Made by a program: the position numbers and the translations under genes. Below are positions 43,940 through 53,827 of a DNA stretch of 64,000 nt, piece after piece (the stretch's first letter is position 1; each line of letters opens with the position of its first letter). Source of the DNA: Micromonospora_J zhanjiangensis (lineage in GTDB: Bacteria; Actinomycetota; Actinomycetes; Mycobacteriales; Micromonosporaceae). Location of the stretch: NCBI RefSeq assembly GCF_042650605.1, contig NZ_JBHSBN010000012.1, positions 62,001 through 126,000 of the forward strand. The letters are read 5' to 3'. Under the pieces are notes generated by a model. The model saw only the letters and a program-made list of their open reading frames with translations, made no database searches and was not told where the DNA came from.

Positions 43940-45703
43940 TTGAAGCCGATCATCTCCTCCGCCCGCCACCCGAGACCGGCCGCCGTCGTCCCGTCGGGTT
44001 CCCGATGGCCGAGACGGGTGGCTGCCCTCGGCACGGCTGTCGCCCTGTCCGTCAGCCTGGCGACGGCCGCGGCCGCGGCTCCCGATCCGAAGCCGGGCGC
44101 CGCCGGGAACGGGCTGGCCATCGCGAAGGTCAAGGCCGGCACCAAGGCCGAACGCCAGAAACTGATGGACCTCGGCCTCGATGTGATCGACCTGACCGAC
44201 ACGCACGCCGAGGTGCTGCTGCGCGGCGCGGCCGACCGCGCCCAACTCGCCGGCGGACACTGGCAGGTGGAGCAGGTGTCCGACGCGACGGACCAACTCG
44301 CCGCCATGGCGGCCGACCGCGTGACCGAGGCGCGGCGGGAAGCGGCGCGGCGGGCGAACCCCACGAGCCGCACGCTCGCCGCCGGCCTGCCCAGCGGCCG
44401 GGTGTCGTACCGGACCCTGGACGAGGCCGAACAGGAGATGCGGGAACTCGAGCGCGGCTACCCGGACAAGGTAAAGGTGTTCGAGCTTTCCCGGAAGTCG
44501 CTGCTGGGGCACGCGATCCTGGGCATGGAGATCAGCAGCGACGTGCGCGCCGACTCGGGCAAGCCGGTCTTCCTGACCACCGGCCTGCATCACGCCCGCG
44601 AGTGGCCGACGCTGGAATTCACCATGGAGTTCGCCCGGGACGTCCTGCAGAACTACGCCACGGACAGCCACATCAAGGGGCTCGTCGACTCGTCCCGGTT
44701 GATCGTCGTGCCGGCGGTGAACCCGGGCGGCTACCAGCTCTCCCGGGACCTCACCAACGAGATGAAGCGCAAGAACTGCCGGGTCGCGGCCGGTCGGGTG
44801 CCGACCCGGCAGCAGTGCGCGGCCGCGAGCAGCCAGCAACTCGGCGTGGACCTGAACCGCAACTACGCGGCGTTCTGGGGCGGCCCGGGTTCGAGCGCGT
44901 CCACGACCGCCGAGACGCACTACGGCGCGGCCCCCACCTCCGAGCCGGAGATCGCGGCCCTGACCGACCTGCTGAACAGCCGCCAGGTCGTGGTCGCGGT
45001 GAACAACCACACGCCGGATGCCCGGTTGCTGCGCGCCCCGGCGTCGCCGCTGGAGCCCGTACCGGCCGAGGTGGCCCTCTACGACGGCCTGGCCCGGCAA
45101 CTCGGCGCGGCCCTGGGCGGCTGGCCGACCGGTCCCTGGCCCGACGTCTACTACGTCGCCAGCGGCGTGGCGGAGCAGGAGGGCCTGTACGCGAACGGCA
45201 CCCTCGGCTTCACGCCGGAGCTGACGCCGGGACACGACGGTCTCGAACGATTCCACCCCCGCTACCAGTACGTCATCGACCAGTACCGCGGGACCGGGTA
45301 CTACGCGGGGTCGAGCATCCGCGACGCGCTCCTCATCGCCTGGGACGCCGCGAACGATCCACGTACCCACTCCATCCTCACCGGGTCGGCCCCGCCGGGC
45401 ATCGAACTCACCATCAGCAAGGACGTCACGGTCAACTCCTCGCCCGTCGACCGCAACGGGCGGTCGGTCGTGCTGCCGTCCGCCCTGCACATCCAGAGCA
45501 CGATGCGGGTGCCCGCCGGCGGCCGGTTCGAGTGGCACGTCCTGCCGTCCCTGCGGCAGAGCCAGCAGACCTCCACCCTGCTGCAGGAGAGCTGGGTGGT
45601 GTCGTGCCGGAACTCCGCGGGGGAGGTCCAACGGTCGGTCCGGGTCACGATCGGCCGCGGCGAGACCAAGGCCGTCGACATGAGCGGCTGCCCGGCCGGC
45701 TGA
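43940..45703 (+). CDS. secreted M14 zinc carboxypeptidase
   Basis: A 587-residue exported protein: Arg-rich start, hydrophobic core (about 28-46) and a signal cleavage area around AAAAAP. The M14 zinc site is HHAREW (HxxE) with the third ligand in VNNHTPD; the catalytic glutamate lies in GFTPEL. A C-terminal beta-rich domain (about 470-587) follows. I chose TTG 43940, which has GGAG six bases upstream and puts the signal peptide at the start; the longer frame to 43889 adds residues without a site. Stand-alone gene. Confidence 0.88.
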   Translation: MKPIISSARHPRPAAVVPSGSRWPRRVAALGTAVALSVSLATAAAAAPDPKPGAAGNGLAIAKVKAGTKAERQKLMDLGLDVIDLTDTHAEVLLRGAADRAQLAGGHWQVEQVSDATDQLAAMAADRVTEARREAARRANPTSRTLAAGLPSGRVSYRTLDEAEQEMRELERGYPDKVKVFELSRKSLLGHAILGMEISSDVRADSGKPVFLTTGLHHAREWPTLEFTMEFARDVLQNYATDSHIKGLVDSSRLIVVPAVNPGGYQLSRDLTNEMKRKNCRVAAGRVPTRQQCAAASSQQLGVDLNRNYAAFWGGPGSSASTTAETHYGAAPTSEPEIAALTDLLNSRQVVVAVNNHTPDARLLRAPASPLEPVPAEVALYDGLARQLGAALGGWPTGPWPDVYYVASGVAEQEGLYANGTLGFTPELTPGHDGLERFHPRYQYVIDQYRGTGYYAGSSIRDALLIAWDAANDPRTHSILTGSAPPGIELTISKDVTVNSSPVDRNGRSVVLPSALHIQSTMRVPAGGRFEWHVLPSLRQSQQTSTLLQESWVVSCRNSAGEVQRSVRVTIGRGETKAVDMSGCPAG

Positions 45704-45715
45704 CTGGGAAACCGG

Positions 45716-45730
45716 GCCGGCTCGACCGGC
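45716..45730. terminator. short hairpin between convergent genes
   Basis: GCCGG-CTCGA-CCGGC forms a 5-bp stem between the M14 peptidase stop and the leftward permease stop. It is weak, but the position suits a bidirectional terminator. Confidence 0.3.
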
Positions 45731-45757
45731 GGGCAGAATTTCACAAGGCCCAACCCC

Positions 45758-47776
45758 TCAGCCCTTCACCGCGCCCGCGGTGAGCCCTTCGGTCAGGAAG
45801 CGCTGCCCGAAGGCGTACATGATCACGACGGGGATGCTGACGAGCAGTGACGCCGCGGCGAGCTGTCCCTGCGGTACGACGTCCCCGATGATCATCGACT
45901 GCATGCCCACGGGGAGTGTCTTGTACTCGTCCTTCGTGATGAACACGAAGGCGAAGAGGAACTCGTTCCAGGCGTTCGTCAGGGTGAACAGCGCGACCGC
46001 CAGCAGTCCCGGCTTGGCCAGCGGCAGCACCACCCGGCCGAACGCCTGCAGCCGGGTGCAGCCGTCGACCAGCGCGGCCTCCTCCAACTCGACGGGGATC
46101 GACGAGAAGTACCCGGTCAGCAGCCAGGTGGCGAACGGCAGGGTGAAGGTCGGGTAGGTCACCACCAGGGACCACAACGAGTCGGTGAGTCGCGCCCCGA
46201 TGAGCAACTGGTACAGCGGGATGAACAGCAACGCGCCCGGCATCACGTAGGTGATCAGCACCGTGACGGTGAAGCCCTGCGCCCCGCGGAACCGCAGCCG
46301 GGCCAGCGCGTAGCCGGCCAGCGCGGCGCAGACCAGTGCCACCGCGGTGGACGCGGCGGACACCAGCACCGTGTTCAGGTACCAGCGGCCGAACGGTTTG
46401 GTGGCGAACAGGTCGGTGAACTGCTGCAGGGTCCACGGCGTCGGCCACAGGTCGTGTTCCCGGACGATGATCTGCCCGTCGGACTTGAAGGCCGTGACGG
46501 CGATCCAGTACAGCGGGAACAGGACGAAGACGAGCAGCCCGGCCAGCGCGGCGGCGGAGCCCAGGCCCGACACCAGCGACGACGCCCGGCGACGTCCCCA
46601 GGCGTGCAACGCCGAGACCACCCGACCGACCGCCGCCACCACCAGCAGGATCACGCCGAGGACCACCGCCGCCTTCCAGAAGATCTGCGGTGACGCCCAG
46701 ACCAGCAGACCGGTGACCACCGCGGCGACGACCCAGGGCAGCGCCTTACGCACCGTCGCCGCCCGCCGTGCCGTCCGGGCCCGTCGGCGCGGCCCGGTAC
46801 CGGCGTCCGGGCGCAGCAACCGGACCAGGACGAACACCAGCCCGCCGATGACCGGCAGCATCACGAGGGTGACCGCCGCCCCGGCGCCGTACTGCAGTTG
46901 CAGGATCGCCTTCGAGTAGGCGACCAGCACGTACGGCGCGGTCGCGTTGCCCGGACCGCCCTGGGTGAGCAACCAGATGAGGTCGAAGTTGTTGAACGTC
47001 CAGATCGACGACAGGGTCACCGTCACGGTGATCACATGTCGCAGCCCGGGCAGCGTCACGTGGAGGAACCGCTGCCACGACGACGCGCCGTCCACGGTCG
47101 CCGCCTCGTGCAGGTCCATCGGGATGGCCTTCAGCCCGGCGAGGAACGCGACGGTGAAGAACGGTACGCCCTTCCACACGTTGACCAGGATCACCGACGG
47201 CATGGCCAGCGACGCGTCGGACAGCCAGCCGGCCGGCCAACTGTCCACCAGGTGCAACGTGGCCAGCAGTGGTCCGATGCCCGACTCGGTGAGCAGGACG
47301 TTGACGCTGCCGAAGATCGGGTCGAGCAGTGCGCGCCAGCTGAACGCCGTCACCACCGTCGGCACCACCCACGGCAACAGCAGCAGCCCGGCCAGCACGG
47401 CCCGCCCCCGGCGCCGGTGGTGCAGCAGCAGGGCCGCGGACAGCCCCAGCACCACCTTGAACACCTCGGCGTACGCGGTGAAGACGAACGAGTTCACCAC
47501 GCCCGCGCGAAACTGGGCGTCGCCGGCGAGGGCCAGGTAGTTGCCCAGGCCGACGAACACGCTGTGTTGCCCGTGCCGTTCCGTCGTGCTGGTGACGATC
47601 GACTGGGCGATCGGCACGAGCACGAGCACGCCGACCAGGACCGCGGTCGGCGCCAGGAACAGGGCCGCCAGCCGCCAGTCGCGACCCAGCCGCCGCTGGG
47701 TCGCGGTGAGCGAGCCGGACCCGGGCGGCGAGGACTTCCCCGCCGCCGGGGCCGGCGCCGGCGCGACCGAGCTCAC
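45758..47776 (-). CDS. sugar ABC permease, two subunits fused (MalF-MalG type)
   Basis: A 672-residue polypeptide containing two complete permease halves. The first (about 30-325) has the EAA loop EAATVDGASSWQRFLHVTLPG; the second (about 405-672) has EEAALVDGCTRLQAFGRVVLPLAKP. In most carbohydrate importers these are two proteins. The linker (325-405) contains extra hydrophobic helices and an Arg-rich stretch. It overlaps the binding-protein gene upstream by 4 bp. No ATPase gene is present, as is usual for actinomycete sugar importers that share MsiK. Confidence 0.9.
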   Translation of the reverse strand: MSSVAPAPAPAAGKSSPPGSGSLTATQRRLGRDWRLAALFLAPTAVLVGVLVLVPIAQSIVTSTTERHGQHSVFVGLGNYLALAGDAQFRAGVVNSFVFTAYAEVFKVVLGLSAALLLHHRRRGRAVLAGLLLLPWVVPTVVTAFSWRALLDPIFGSVNVLLTESGIGPLLATLHLVDSWPAGWLSDASLAMPSVILVNVWKGVPFFTVAFLAGLKAIPMDLHEAATVDGASSWQRFLHVTLPGLRHVITVTVTLSSIWTFNNFDLIWLLTQGGPGNATAPYVLVAYSKAILQLQYGAGAAVTLVMLPVIGGLVFVLVRLLRPDAGTGPRRRARTARRAATVRKALPWVVAAVVTGLLVWASPQIFWKAAVVLGVILLVVAAVGRVVSALHAWGRRRASSLVSGLGSAAALAGLLVFVLFPLYWIAVTAFKSDGQIIVREHDLWPTPWTLQQFTDLFATKPFGRWYLNTVLVSAASTAVALVCAALAGYALARLRFRGAQGFTVTVLITYVMPGALLFIPLYQLLIGARLTDSLWSLVVTYPTFTLPFATWLLTGYFSSIPVELEEAALVDGCTRLQAFGRVVLPLAKPGLLAVALFTLTNAWNEFLFAFVFITKDEYKTLPVGMQSMIIGDVVPQGQLAAASLLVSIPVVIMYAFGQRFLTEGLTAGAVKG

Positions 47777-49206
47777 TGCGGCAGCCCCTGCTGGGTGAAG
47801 ATCTGCACCATCTTCGCGTGGGCGGCCTGCACGGCCTGCGCGGGTGCCGTCCCCTGGAGGACCTGCTGCATCATGTCGGTGAGTACGTAGGCCCCGACGG
47901 CGGCCTGCTGGCCCGCGTTGGCCTTCTGCGGGAAGTTCAGACCGTTCTTCGTGGACAGCGGCAGCGACTGCTGGGTGATCTTGCGCATGACGGGGAACGC
48001 CGGGTCACCGCCGGTGAAGTACGGGTCGGCGTCCCAGACCTTCTCCCAGGCGGGCAGCGCCAGGCCGGGCGCCTCCTTCGCCACCCCGACCAACGCGGGC
48101 GCGCTGACCAGGTACTGCGCCAGGAGTTTGGCGAGCGCGGGGTTCTTGGCACCCTTGAAGACGACGAAGCCCTGGGACTGGCCGAGCAGCAAGGGCTTCT
48201 CGGTGGCCGGCCCGATGCAGTCGGTGAAGACGTGGGTGTTGCCGTAGACGGGGTTCTTCTTGGTCTTGGAGTCCGCGTAGACGCTGAACTGGTTGCGGGT
48301 GTAGCCGAGGATCCCGGCGAGCCAGTTCTCGTTGTTGCTGGAGTCCGTCCAGGCGGCCACCCCCGGCGGCAGCATCGGCTTGTACTTGGGATTGGTGTAG
48401 ATGTCACCCAGGAAGGTCACCGCCTGCACCGTCTCGGGGGAGTTGAAGGTGACCTTCGTGCCGTCGTTGGAGACGATCGATCCGCCGTAGGCGTTGATCA
48501 GTGCCTCGATCATGCCGTTGGCGTCACCGGACCGGTTCACGGTCATGCCCCAGCCGAACCGGCGCTTGGCCGGGTCCGAGATCTCCAGGCAGACGTCCCG
48601 CAGTTCCTCCCAGCTGTAGACGTCCTTGGGGGAGATGCCCTTGTCCTTCATCCAGTCCTTGCGCAGGAACGACCCGATCCCGATGAAGTGGTAGGGGATG
48701 GCGAACCACTTGCCGTCGAAGACACAGAAGTTCTTGGACTCCGCGGTGGGCTCGCCGTACTTGGCGGTCAGTGCCTTGACGGTGTCCGTCACGTCCTCCA
48801 GGTCACCGAGCGCGTGGAACTGCGCGACGAACCGCGAGTCGGTCATGAACGCCAGATCGCGCGCCACGCCACCCTTCACCTCGGCGTCGATCTTGGCCAC
48901 CACGTCACCGGCGTCGGCCTGGACCAGGCTGTTCTCGATCTTCGTACCGGTGGCGTCGGCGAACTTCTTGATCGAGGCGTCGAGCGCCGCGTTCGCGCTC
49001 TGCGAGTACAACTTCTGCGACAGCACCCCCATCGAGGCACCCTTCATCGACGCCGCGGCGTCGACCAGATCCTTCGGAACCTCCGCCGGCGGCTGGGCCG
49101 GCGACGTCGGGGTGGCGTCCCCGCACGCGGCCAGACCGGCCGCGCCGAGCACTCCGGCGCCCAGGCCCAGGAATCCGCGTCGGGACCACAACGGCTTGTC
49201 CCCCAT
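47773..49206 (-). CDS. carbohydrate ABC substrate-binding lipoprotein
   Basis: A 477-residue extracellular solute-binding protein. The signal contains a twin-arginine SRRGFLGLG and a lipobox LAAC, so Tat export followed by lipidation is likely. The mature domain resembles family 1 sugar-binding proteins (GMTVNRSGDANGMIEALINAYGG). It is the first gene of the leftward importer pair; divergent from the dehydratase gene. In view of the neighbours the ligand is probably a pentose, a pentose oligomer or a sugar acid (inference). Confidence 0.9.
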   Translation of the reverse strand: MGDKPLWSRRGFLGLGAGVLGAAGLAACGDATPTSPAQPPAEVPKDLVDAAASMKGASMGVLSQKLYSQSANAALDASIKKFADATGTKIENSLVQADAGDVVAKIDAEVKGGVARDLAFMTDSRFVAQFHALGDLEDVTDTVKALTAKYGEPTAESKNFCVFDGKWFAIPYHFIGIGSFLRKDWMKDKGISPKDVYSWEELRDVCLEISDPAKRRFGWGMTVNRSGDANGMIEALINAYGGSIVSNDGTKVTFNSPETVQAVTFLGDIYTNPKYKPMLPPGVAAWTDSSNNENWLAGILGYTRNQFSVYADSKTKKNPVYGNTHVFTDCIGPATEKPLLLGQSQGFVVFKGAKNPALAKLLAQYLVSAPALVGVAKEAPGLALPAWEKVWDADPYFTGGDPAFPVMRKITQQSLPLSTKNGLNFPQKANAGQQAAVGAYVLTDMMQQVLQGTAPAQAVQAAHAKMVQIFTQQGLPQ

Positions 49207-49777
49207 GGCATTCGTCTCCTTCGTCTCGTCTCACCGCTGGACACCGAAGGGGCCGGGAGGACCGCCGCCGCCCCTGTCTACACCTGCCAACCGCGTACGA
49301 GGACGGATCGGCCGATCGGGTGATCGTGGCCCGCCTCTGCCGCGCGCAGTCATCGGAAAGTCGCCTCGGTGCGCGCCGGGCCGTTCGCCCGACGTACCCC
49401 GAGACGTGCACCGCCGCCGGTCCGGAACCTCGGGCCGGCCCGGCGGTGCGCTCACTTTACATATTCCAGAAAGTTGCGCCTAGGGGCGAAACGAAATCAG
49501 GGGAAAGGTCCTATTTATGGGCATCAATCACGTGCGCTCGGGGCCGTGGTGTGGGCCTTTGGCGTCCGCCACATGGTGTGCAATGACGGACCTCAATGGC
49601 CGCTTGAGCTGCTCCGATGTCGATTCCGCCGCCGGGCGGACGGAATCGGGACGCCTCGACGGGGGCCGACGGGCTTAGGGTTCGTAGCGGACGACAAACA
49701 GCACCGTCTATCGCCGAGGGGAGGGAGCGCGGATCCACCCGGCAGCCGCGGACGCCGGGCCCCTCCGCGCGCACCTG
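49207..49777. promoter_or_regulatory. divergent promoter region of the sugar-acid locus
   Basis: The gap of 571 bases between the binding protein (leftward) and dehydratase (rightward) holds an unusual A/T-rich patch at about 49450-49535, with possible -10 boxes in both directions (for example TTTACATAT and CTATTTATGG). Inside it lies an imperfect dyad TTGCGCC-TAG-GGGCGAA near 49475-49491. No regulator gene accompanies the locus. Confidence 0.45.
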
Positions 49778-51505
49778 ATGGAGACTCTGCGCAGCCAGGC
49801 AGCACGGTCGGCCGGGCCGGAGGGCGACGCCCTGCGCCGCGGTATGGGCTGGTCGCACGCCGATCTGGCGAGCCCGCACGTGCTCGTCGAGTCCGTCGCC
49901 GGCGACAGCCACCCGGGTTCGGTCCACCTGATGGGCCTGGCCGACGAGGCGACGGCCGGGGTGACCGCCGCCGGAGGCCGGCCGGCCCGCTACATGTGCA
50001 CCGACATGTGCGACGGGATCGCCCAGGGTACCGACGGCATGGACTACAGCCTGCTGTCCCGGGACCTGATCGCGGCGGTGTGCGAGATGCACGCCCGCAG
50101 TGGGCACTACGACGCCGTCGTGTTCATCTCCAGCTGCGACAAGGCCGTACCCGCGCACCTGATGGCGGCCGCCCGGCTGGACCTGCCGGCGGTGCACGTG
50201 CCCGGCGGCGCCATGGCCGCCGGCCGCGGCGACACGACCGTCGACCAGATCGGCACGATCGCCGCGGCGCTGCGCCGCGGCGAGTTGTCCACCCAGGAGT
50301 ACCGCGCGTGGGTGGACGCCGCCGTGCCGTCCTGCGGCGCCTGCGCCTTCATGGGCACCGCGCTGACCTCCCAGGTGGTGGCGGAGACCCTGGGCCTGGC
50401 CCAGCCGGGCGGCGCGGTCGCCCCGGCGACCGGCGAACGGATCGCGGCGTCCGCCCGGACCGCCGGGGCGCTGGTCCTGGAGCACCTACGGGCCGGGCGC
50501 ACCGCGCGCACCTTCGTCACCCCGGGTTCGCTGCGCAACGCGATGACCGTGCACGCCGCGATCGGCGGCTCCACCAACCTGCTGCTGCACCTGCCGGCGA
50601 TCGCGGCCGAGGCCGGTCACGCCATCGACCTGACGCAGCTCCAGGAGATCAACGACACCGTGCCCTACCTGCTGGACACCCGGCCCGCCGGCACCCACCC
50701 GGCCAACCTCTTCTGGCACGCCGGCGGCGTACCGGCGTTGCTGAACGAGATCCGCGATCTGCTCGACCTGGATGCCCCGGCGGCGACCGGTCGGCCCTGG
50801 GGCGAGGAACTGGACCGGTGGCGGCCGGAGCCGTCGCCGGTGCTGGCCGCCCGCGGCCTCACCGCCGCCGACGTGATCAGGCCGCGGGAGACCCCGCTGG
50901 AGGAACGCGGCGCCATCGCGGTGCTGTCGGGAAACCTCGCCCCGCTCGGTGCGGTGGTCAAGCGCAGCGCCGTCGACCGGGCCGGCCGTCGCGTCGTCGG
51001 ACCGGCGGTGATCTTCGAGTGTCAGGAGGAGGCGCTGACCGCGCTCGCCGAACGGCGGATCCGACCCGGTGACGTGCTGGTGATCCGCAACGAGGGCCCG
51101 CGCGGCTCCGGGATGCCGGAGCAGTACTACGTGACCGGCGCCATCGCCGCCGATCCCGAGCTGTCCCGCAGTGTCGCCCTGGTGACCGACGGGAGGTTCT
51201 CCGGTGCCTCCCAGGGCCCGTGCGTCGGCCACGTCAGCCCAGAGGCGGCCGTGGGCGGCCCGCTCGCCGTCCTGGAACCGGGCGACGTGGTGCTGGTGGA
51301 CATCGACGCCCGTCGGCTGGACCTGCTCGGTGCTCCGGACGACCCGTCGACGTCGTGGTCGGCCGCGAACGGCCGGCGACACCTCGACGCCCGGCTCGCC
51401 GCGTGGCGCCCCCGGCCCGCGGCACCGGCGTCGGGCATCCTCGGTCTCTACCGCCGGCTGGCCGGCCCGGCGTCCCTCGGCGGCACCCTCACGGGGACAG
51501 CGTGA
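49778..51505 (+). CDS. IlvD/Edd-family sugar-acid dehydratase
   Basis: A 575-residue iron-sulfur dehydratase. The cluster-ligand cysteines are seen in MCTDMCDG, SSCDKAV and PSCGACAFMG; TDGRFSGASQG is the conserved C-terminal substrate region. The neighbours point to pentonate dehydration (arabonate/xylonate to 2-keto-3-deoxy-pentonate) rather than branched-chain amino-acid synthesis. No strong RBS is seen just before the ATG, so an alternative start nearby is possible. Its 3' end overlaps the convergent aldehyde dehydrogenase gene by 17 bp. Confidence 0.85.
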   Translation: METLRSQAARSAGPEGDALRRGMGWSHADLASPHVLVESVAGDSHPGSVHLMGLADEATAGVTAAGGRPARYMCTDMCDGIAQGTDGMDYSLLSRDLIAAVCEMHARSGHYDAVVFISSCDKAVPAHLMAAARLDLPAVHVPGGAMAAGRGDTTVDQIGTIAAALRRGELSTQEYRAWVDAAVPSCGACAFMGTALTSQVVAETLGLAQPGGAVAPATGERIAASARTAGALVLEHLRAGRTARTFVTPGSLRNAMTVHAAIGGSTNLLLHLPAIAAEAGHAIDLTQLQEINDTVPYLLDTRPAGTHPANLFWHAGGVPALLNEIRDLLDLDAPAATGRPWGEELDRWRPEPSPVLAARGLTAADVIRPRETPLEERGAIAVLSGNLAPLGAVVKRSAVDRAGRRVVGPAVIFECQEEALTALAERRIRPGDVLVIRNEGPRGSGMPEQYYVTGAIAADPELSRSVALVTDGRFSGASQGPCVGHVSPEAAVGGPLAVLEPGDVVLVDIDARRLDLLGAPDDPSTSWSAANGRRHLDARLAAWRPRPAAPASGILGLYRRLAGPASLGGTLTGTA

Positions 51506-52865
51506 CCGTCACGGTACGGGTGTAGAAGTCGCGCGCTGCCGGACCCTGCTCGCGCGGGCCGTAGCTGGACTCCTTCGCCCCACCGAACGGCGCGTGGAAG
51601 TCGACGCCGGACGTCGGCGCGTTCACCTTCACCATGCCGACGTCGAGCCGGTCGGCCAGCGTCAGCGCCGCGTTCAACTCGCGCGTGTAGACCGCGGCCA
51701 CCAGCCCGTGCCGGACCTCGTTGGCCAGGCGTACCGCCTCGTCCACGGAGCCGGCCGGCAGCACCGCGCAGACCGGCCCGAAGTACTCCTCACGTAGCAG
51801 GTCGTCGCCGGCCGGCACGTCCGCCAGCACCGTCGGTGCCTGGAACCACCCGTCGCCGTCGGGCTGCCGGGTGCCGGTGAGCAGCCGCGCCCCGCCGCCG
51901 GTGACCCGCCGCACCGCCGCCCGGATGGCGTCCCGCGGCCGGCGTTCGACCACCGGACCGACCACCGTGCCGGGGTCCGCCGGGTCACCGAACGGCAGCG
52001 CCTCGACGGCCGCGGCGAGCCGCTGCGCGAACGGTTCCGGGTTCCCGACCACGATCACGCGACTGGTGGCCGTGCACTTCTGCCCCGCGTACCCCATCGC
52101 GGCCGCGGCGATCGCCGCGGCGGCCGCGTCCTGGTCGGCGTCGGGCAGCACGACGGCGGCGTTCTGCCCGCCCATCTCGCACTGCACCGGGACGCCGCGG
52201 CCGACCGCCCGCCGGGCCACGGCCCGGCCGGCCGGCACCGAACCGGTGAACGAGACGGCGTCGGCGGCGTCGACCACCGCCTCCCCGGTCGCGCCGAGGC
52301 CGGTGACGACCCGCAGCACGCCGTCCGGGAGGGCGTCGGCGAACAGCTCCGCCAGCCGCAGCGCCACCGCGGGCGACTGCGGAGCCGGCTTGAGCAGGAC
52401 GGCGTTGCCGAAGGCCAGGGCCGGTGCCGCCTTCCACAGCGGGATCGCCACCGGGAAGTTCCACGGCGTGATCAGCCCGACCAGGCCGTGCGGCCGTCGC
52501 CGGGTGTGCAGCAGCGACACCCCGTCCGCCGGCGGGAACACCTCGCCCTCGGGCAGCAGGGCCTGCTGGGCGAAGTACCGCAGGATCGCCACCCCGCGGG
52601 CGACCTCCGCGCCCGCCTCGGTCACCGGCTTGCCGACCTCGCGAACCACCAGCGCGGTCAGTTCGCCGGACGCCGCCGCCAGCGCCTGCGCGCAGGCGTG
52701 CAGGGCGGCCGCCCGCGTGTGGGCCGGTTCGCGCGCCCAGGACGTTCCCGCGAGCCGCGCCTCCCGGGCCGCCACGGCGACCCGGTCGACCGGGGTGTCC
52801 GCGACCCGCACGACGACGTCCGACGGATCCTGCGGCGAACGGCTCTCGATCGTCTGCTCGGTCAT
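51489..52865 (-). CDS. aldehyde dehydrogenase, probable 2-oxoglutarate semialdehyde dehydrogenase
   Basis: A 458-residue ALDH. TPWNFPVAIPLWKAAPAL and LLKPAPQSP (NAD region), FTGSVPAGRAV, general-base Glu in CEMGGQNA and the nucleophile in GQKCTATSRV are all intact. In a Weimberg-type pathway this step gives 2-oxoglutarate. The start (ATG 52865) overlaps the stop of the FAH gene by 4 bp, so the two are co-translated. Confidence 0.88.
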   Translation of the reverse strand: MTEQTIESRSPQDPSDVVVRVADTPVDRVAVAAREARLAGTSWAREPAHTRAAALHACAQALAAASGELTALVVREVGKPVTEAGAEVARGVAILRYFAQQALLPEGEVFPPADGVSLLHTRRRPHGLVGLITPWNFPVAIPLWKAAPALAFGNAVLLKPAPQSPAVALRLAELFADALPDGVLRVVTGLGATGEAVVDAADAVSFTGSVPAGRAVARRAVGRGVPVQCEMGGQNAAVVLPDADQDAAAAAIAAAAMGYAGQKCTATSRVIVVGNPEPFAQRLAAAVEALPFGDPADPGTVVGPVVERRPRDAIRAAVRRVTGGGARLLTGTRQPDGDGWFQAPTVLADVPAGDDLLREEYFGPVCAVLPAGSVDEAVRLANEVRHGLVAAVYTRELNAALTLADRLDVGMVKVNAPTSGVDFHAPFGGAKESSYGPREQGPAARDFYTRTVTVTLSP

Positions 52866-53728
52866 GGCTTCCCGCTCTCGGCTCCGGGGTCGCCGACAGT
52901 GACGACCGGGTTGGTCAGCGTTCCGAGCTCCGGACACCAGATCTCGACCGTGTCGCCCGGCCGCACCGTGAAGTCCGCGCCGGGCACGAGACCGGTGCCG
53001 GTCAGCAGGACCACGCCCGCCGGGAAGCTCAACGCCCGGAACAGCCAGCCGGCGAGGTCCTCGAAGCCGCGCGCCATCGCCGAGGTCGAGGTGGTTCCGG
53101 CGTACGCCTCCCGACCGGCCCGCCGCACCCGTACCCCGATCTGGAACGGACCCGGACCGGCCGACCATACCGGCACCACCGCCGGGCCCACCGCGCAGGA
53201 CCGGTCGTAGACCTTCGCCTGCGGCAGGTAGAGCGGGTTCTCGCCCTCGATCGAGCGGCTGCTCATGTCGTTGCCCAGCGTGTAGCCGAACACCTGACCG
53301 GCCGCGTTGAGCACCAGTCCCAGCTCCGCCTCGGGCACGTCCCAGGTGGAGTCGGCCCGCACGCCCACCGGGTCACCGGCACCGACGACCCGCTCCGGGG
53401 TGGACTTGAAAAAGATCTCCGGTCGCTCGCTGGCGTAGACCTGGTCGTAGACGGAGCCGTGTCCCGACTCCTCCTTGCGACCCTCCCGGCTGCGCTGGTA
53501 GGTCACGCCCGCCGCCCACACCTCCTGCCGGTCGACCGGCGGGAGCGGACCGTCGCCGGGATCCTCGCCGACGGGCTCCCCGGCCGCCTCGATCACGGCT
53601 CGGGCCCGGGCCAGCGGCATCGCGAGCAGATCGGCCAGCGTGCCGTCGAGCCGGGCCCACCCGGCCTCGCCGCGCACCGCCCAGCGCGATCCGGCCGGCG
53701 TGCGGACCCGGTGCAGAGAGATCGGCAT
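52862..53728 (-). CDS. FAH-family 2-keto-3-deoxy-pentonate dehydratase
   Basis: A 288-residue fumarylacetoacetate-hydrolase-fold protein. The metal-site acidic residues lie in DVPEAELGLVL, and GYTLGNDMSSRSIEGENPLYLPQAKVYDRS is typical of the 2-keto-3-deoxy-sugar-acid dehydratase branch. It would make 2-oxoglutarate semialdehyde from the dehydratase product. ATG 53728 was chosen because the protein then begins at the usual place; a longer frame to 53776 exists. Confidence 0.85.
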   Translation of the reverse strand: MPISLHRVRTPAGSRWAVRGEAGWARLDGTLADLLAMPLARARAVIEAAGEPVGEDPGDGPLPPVDRQEVWAAGVTYQRSREGRKEESGHGSVYDQVYASERPEIFFKSTPERVVGAGDPVGVRADSTWDVPEAELGLVLNAAGQVFGYTLGNDMSSRSIEGENPLYLPQAKVYDRSCAVGPAVVPVWSAGPGPFQIGVRVRRAGREAYAGTTSTSAMARGFEDLAGWLFRALSFPAGVVLLTGTGLVPGADFTVRPGDTVEIWCPELGTLTNPVVTVGDPGAESGKP

Positions 53729-53827
53729 CGGTCCATCATATGGCTCCGCCGTGGCCGACCGGCGCCGCGGGCCCACGGCCGTCGTCCTCGACCACCGCGG
53801 GCCGGAAACACGTCGGTGGCGTATGCC

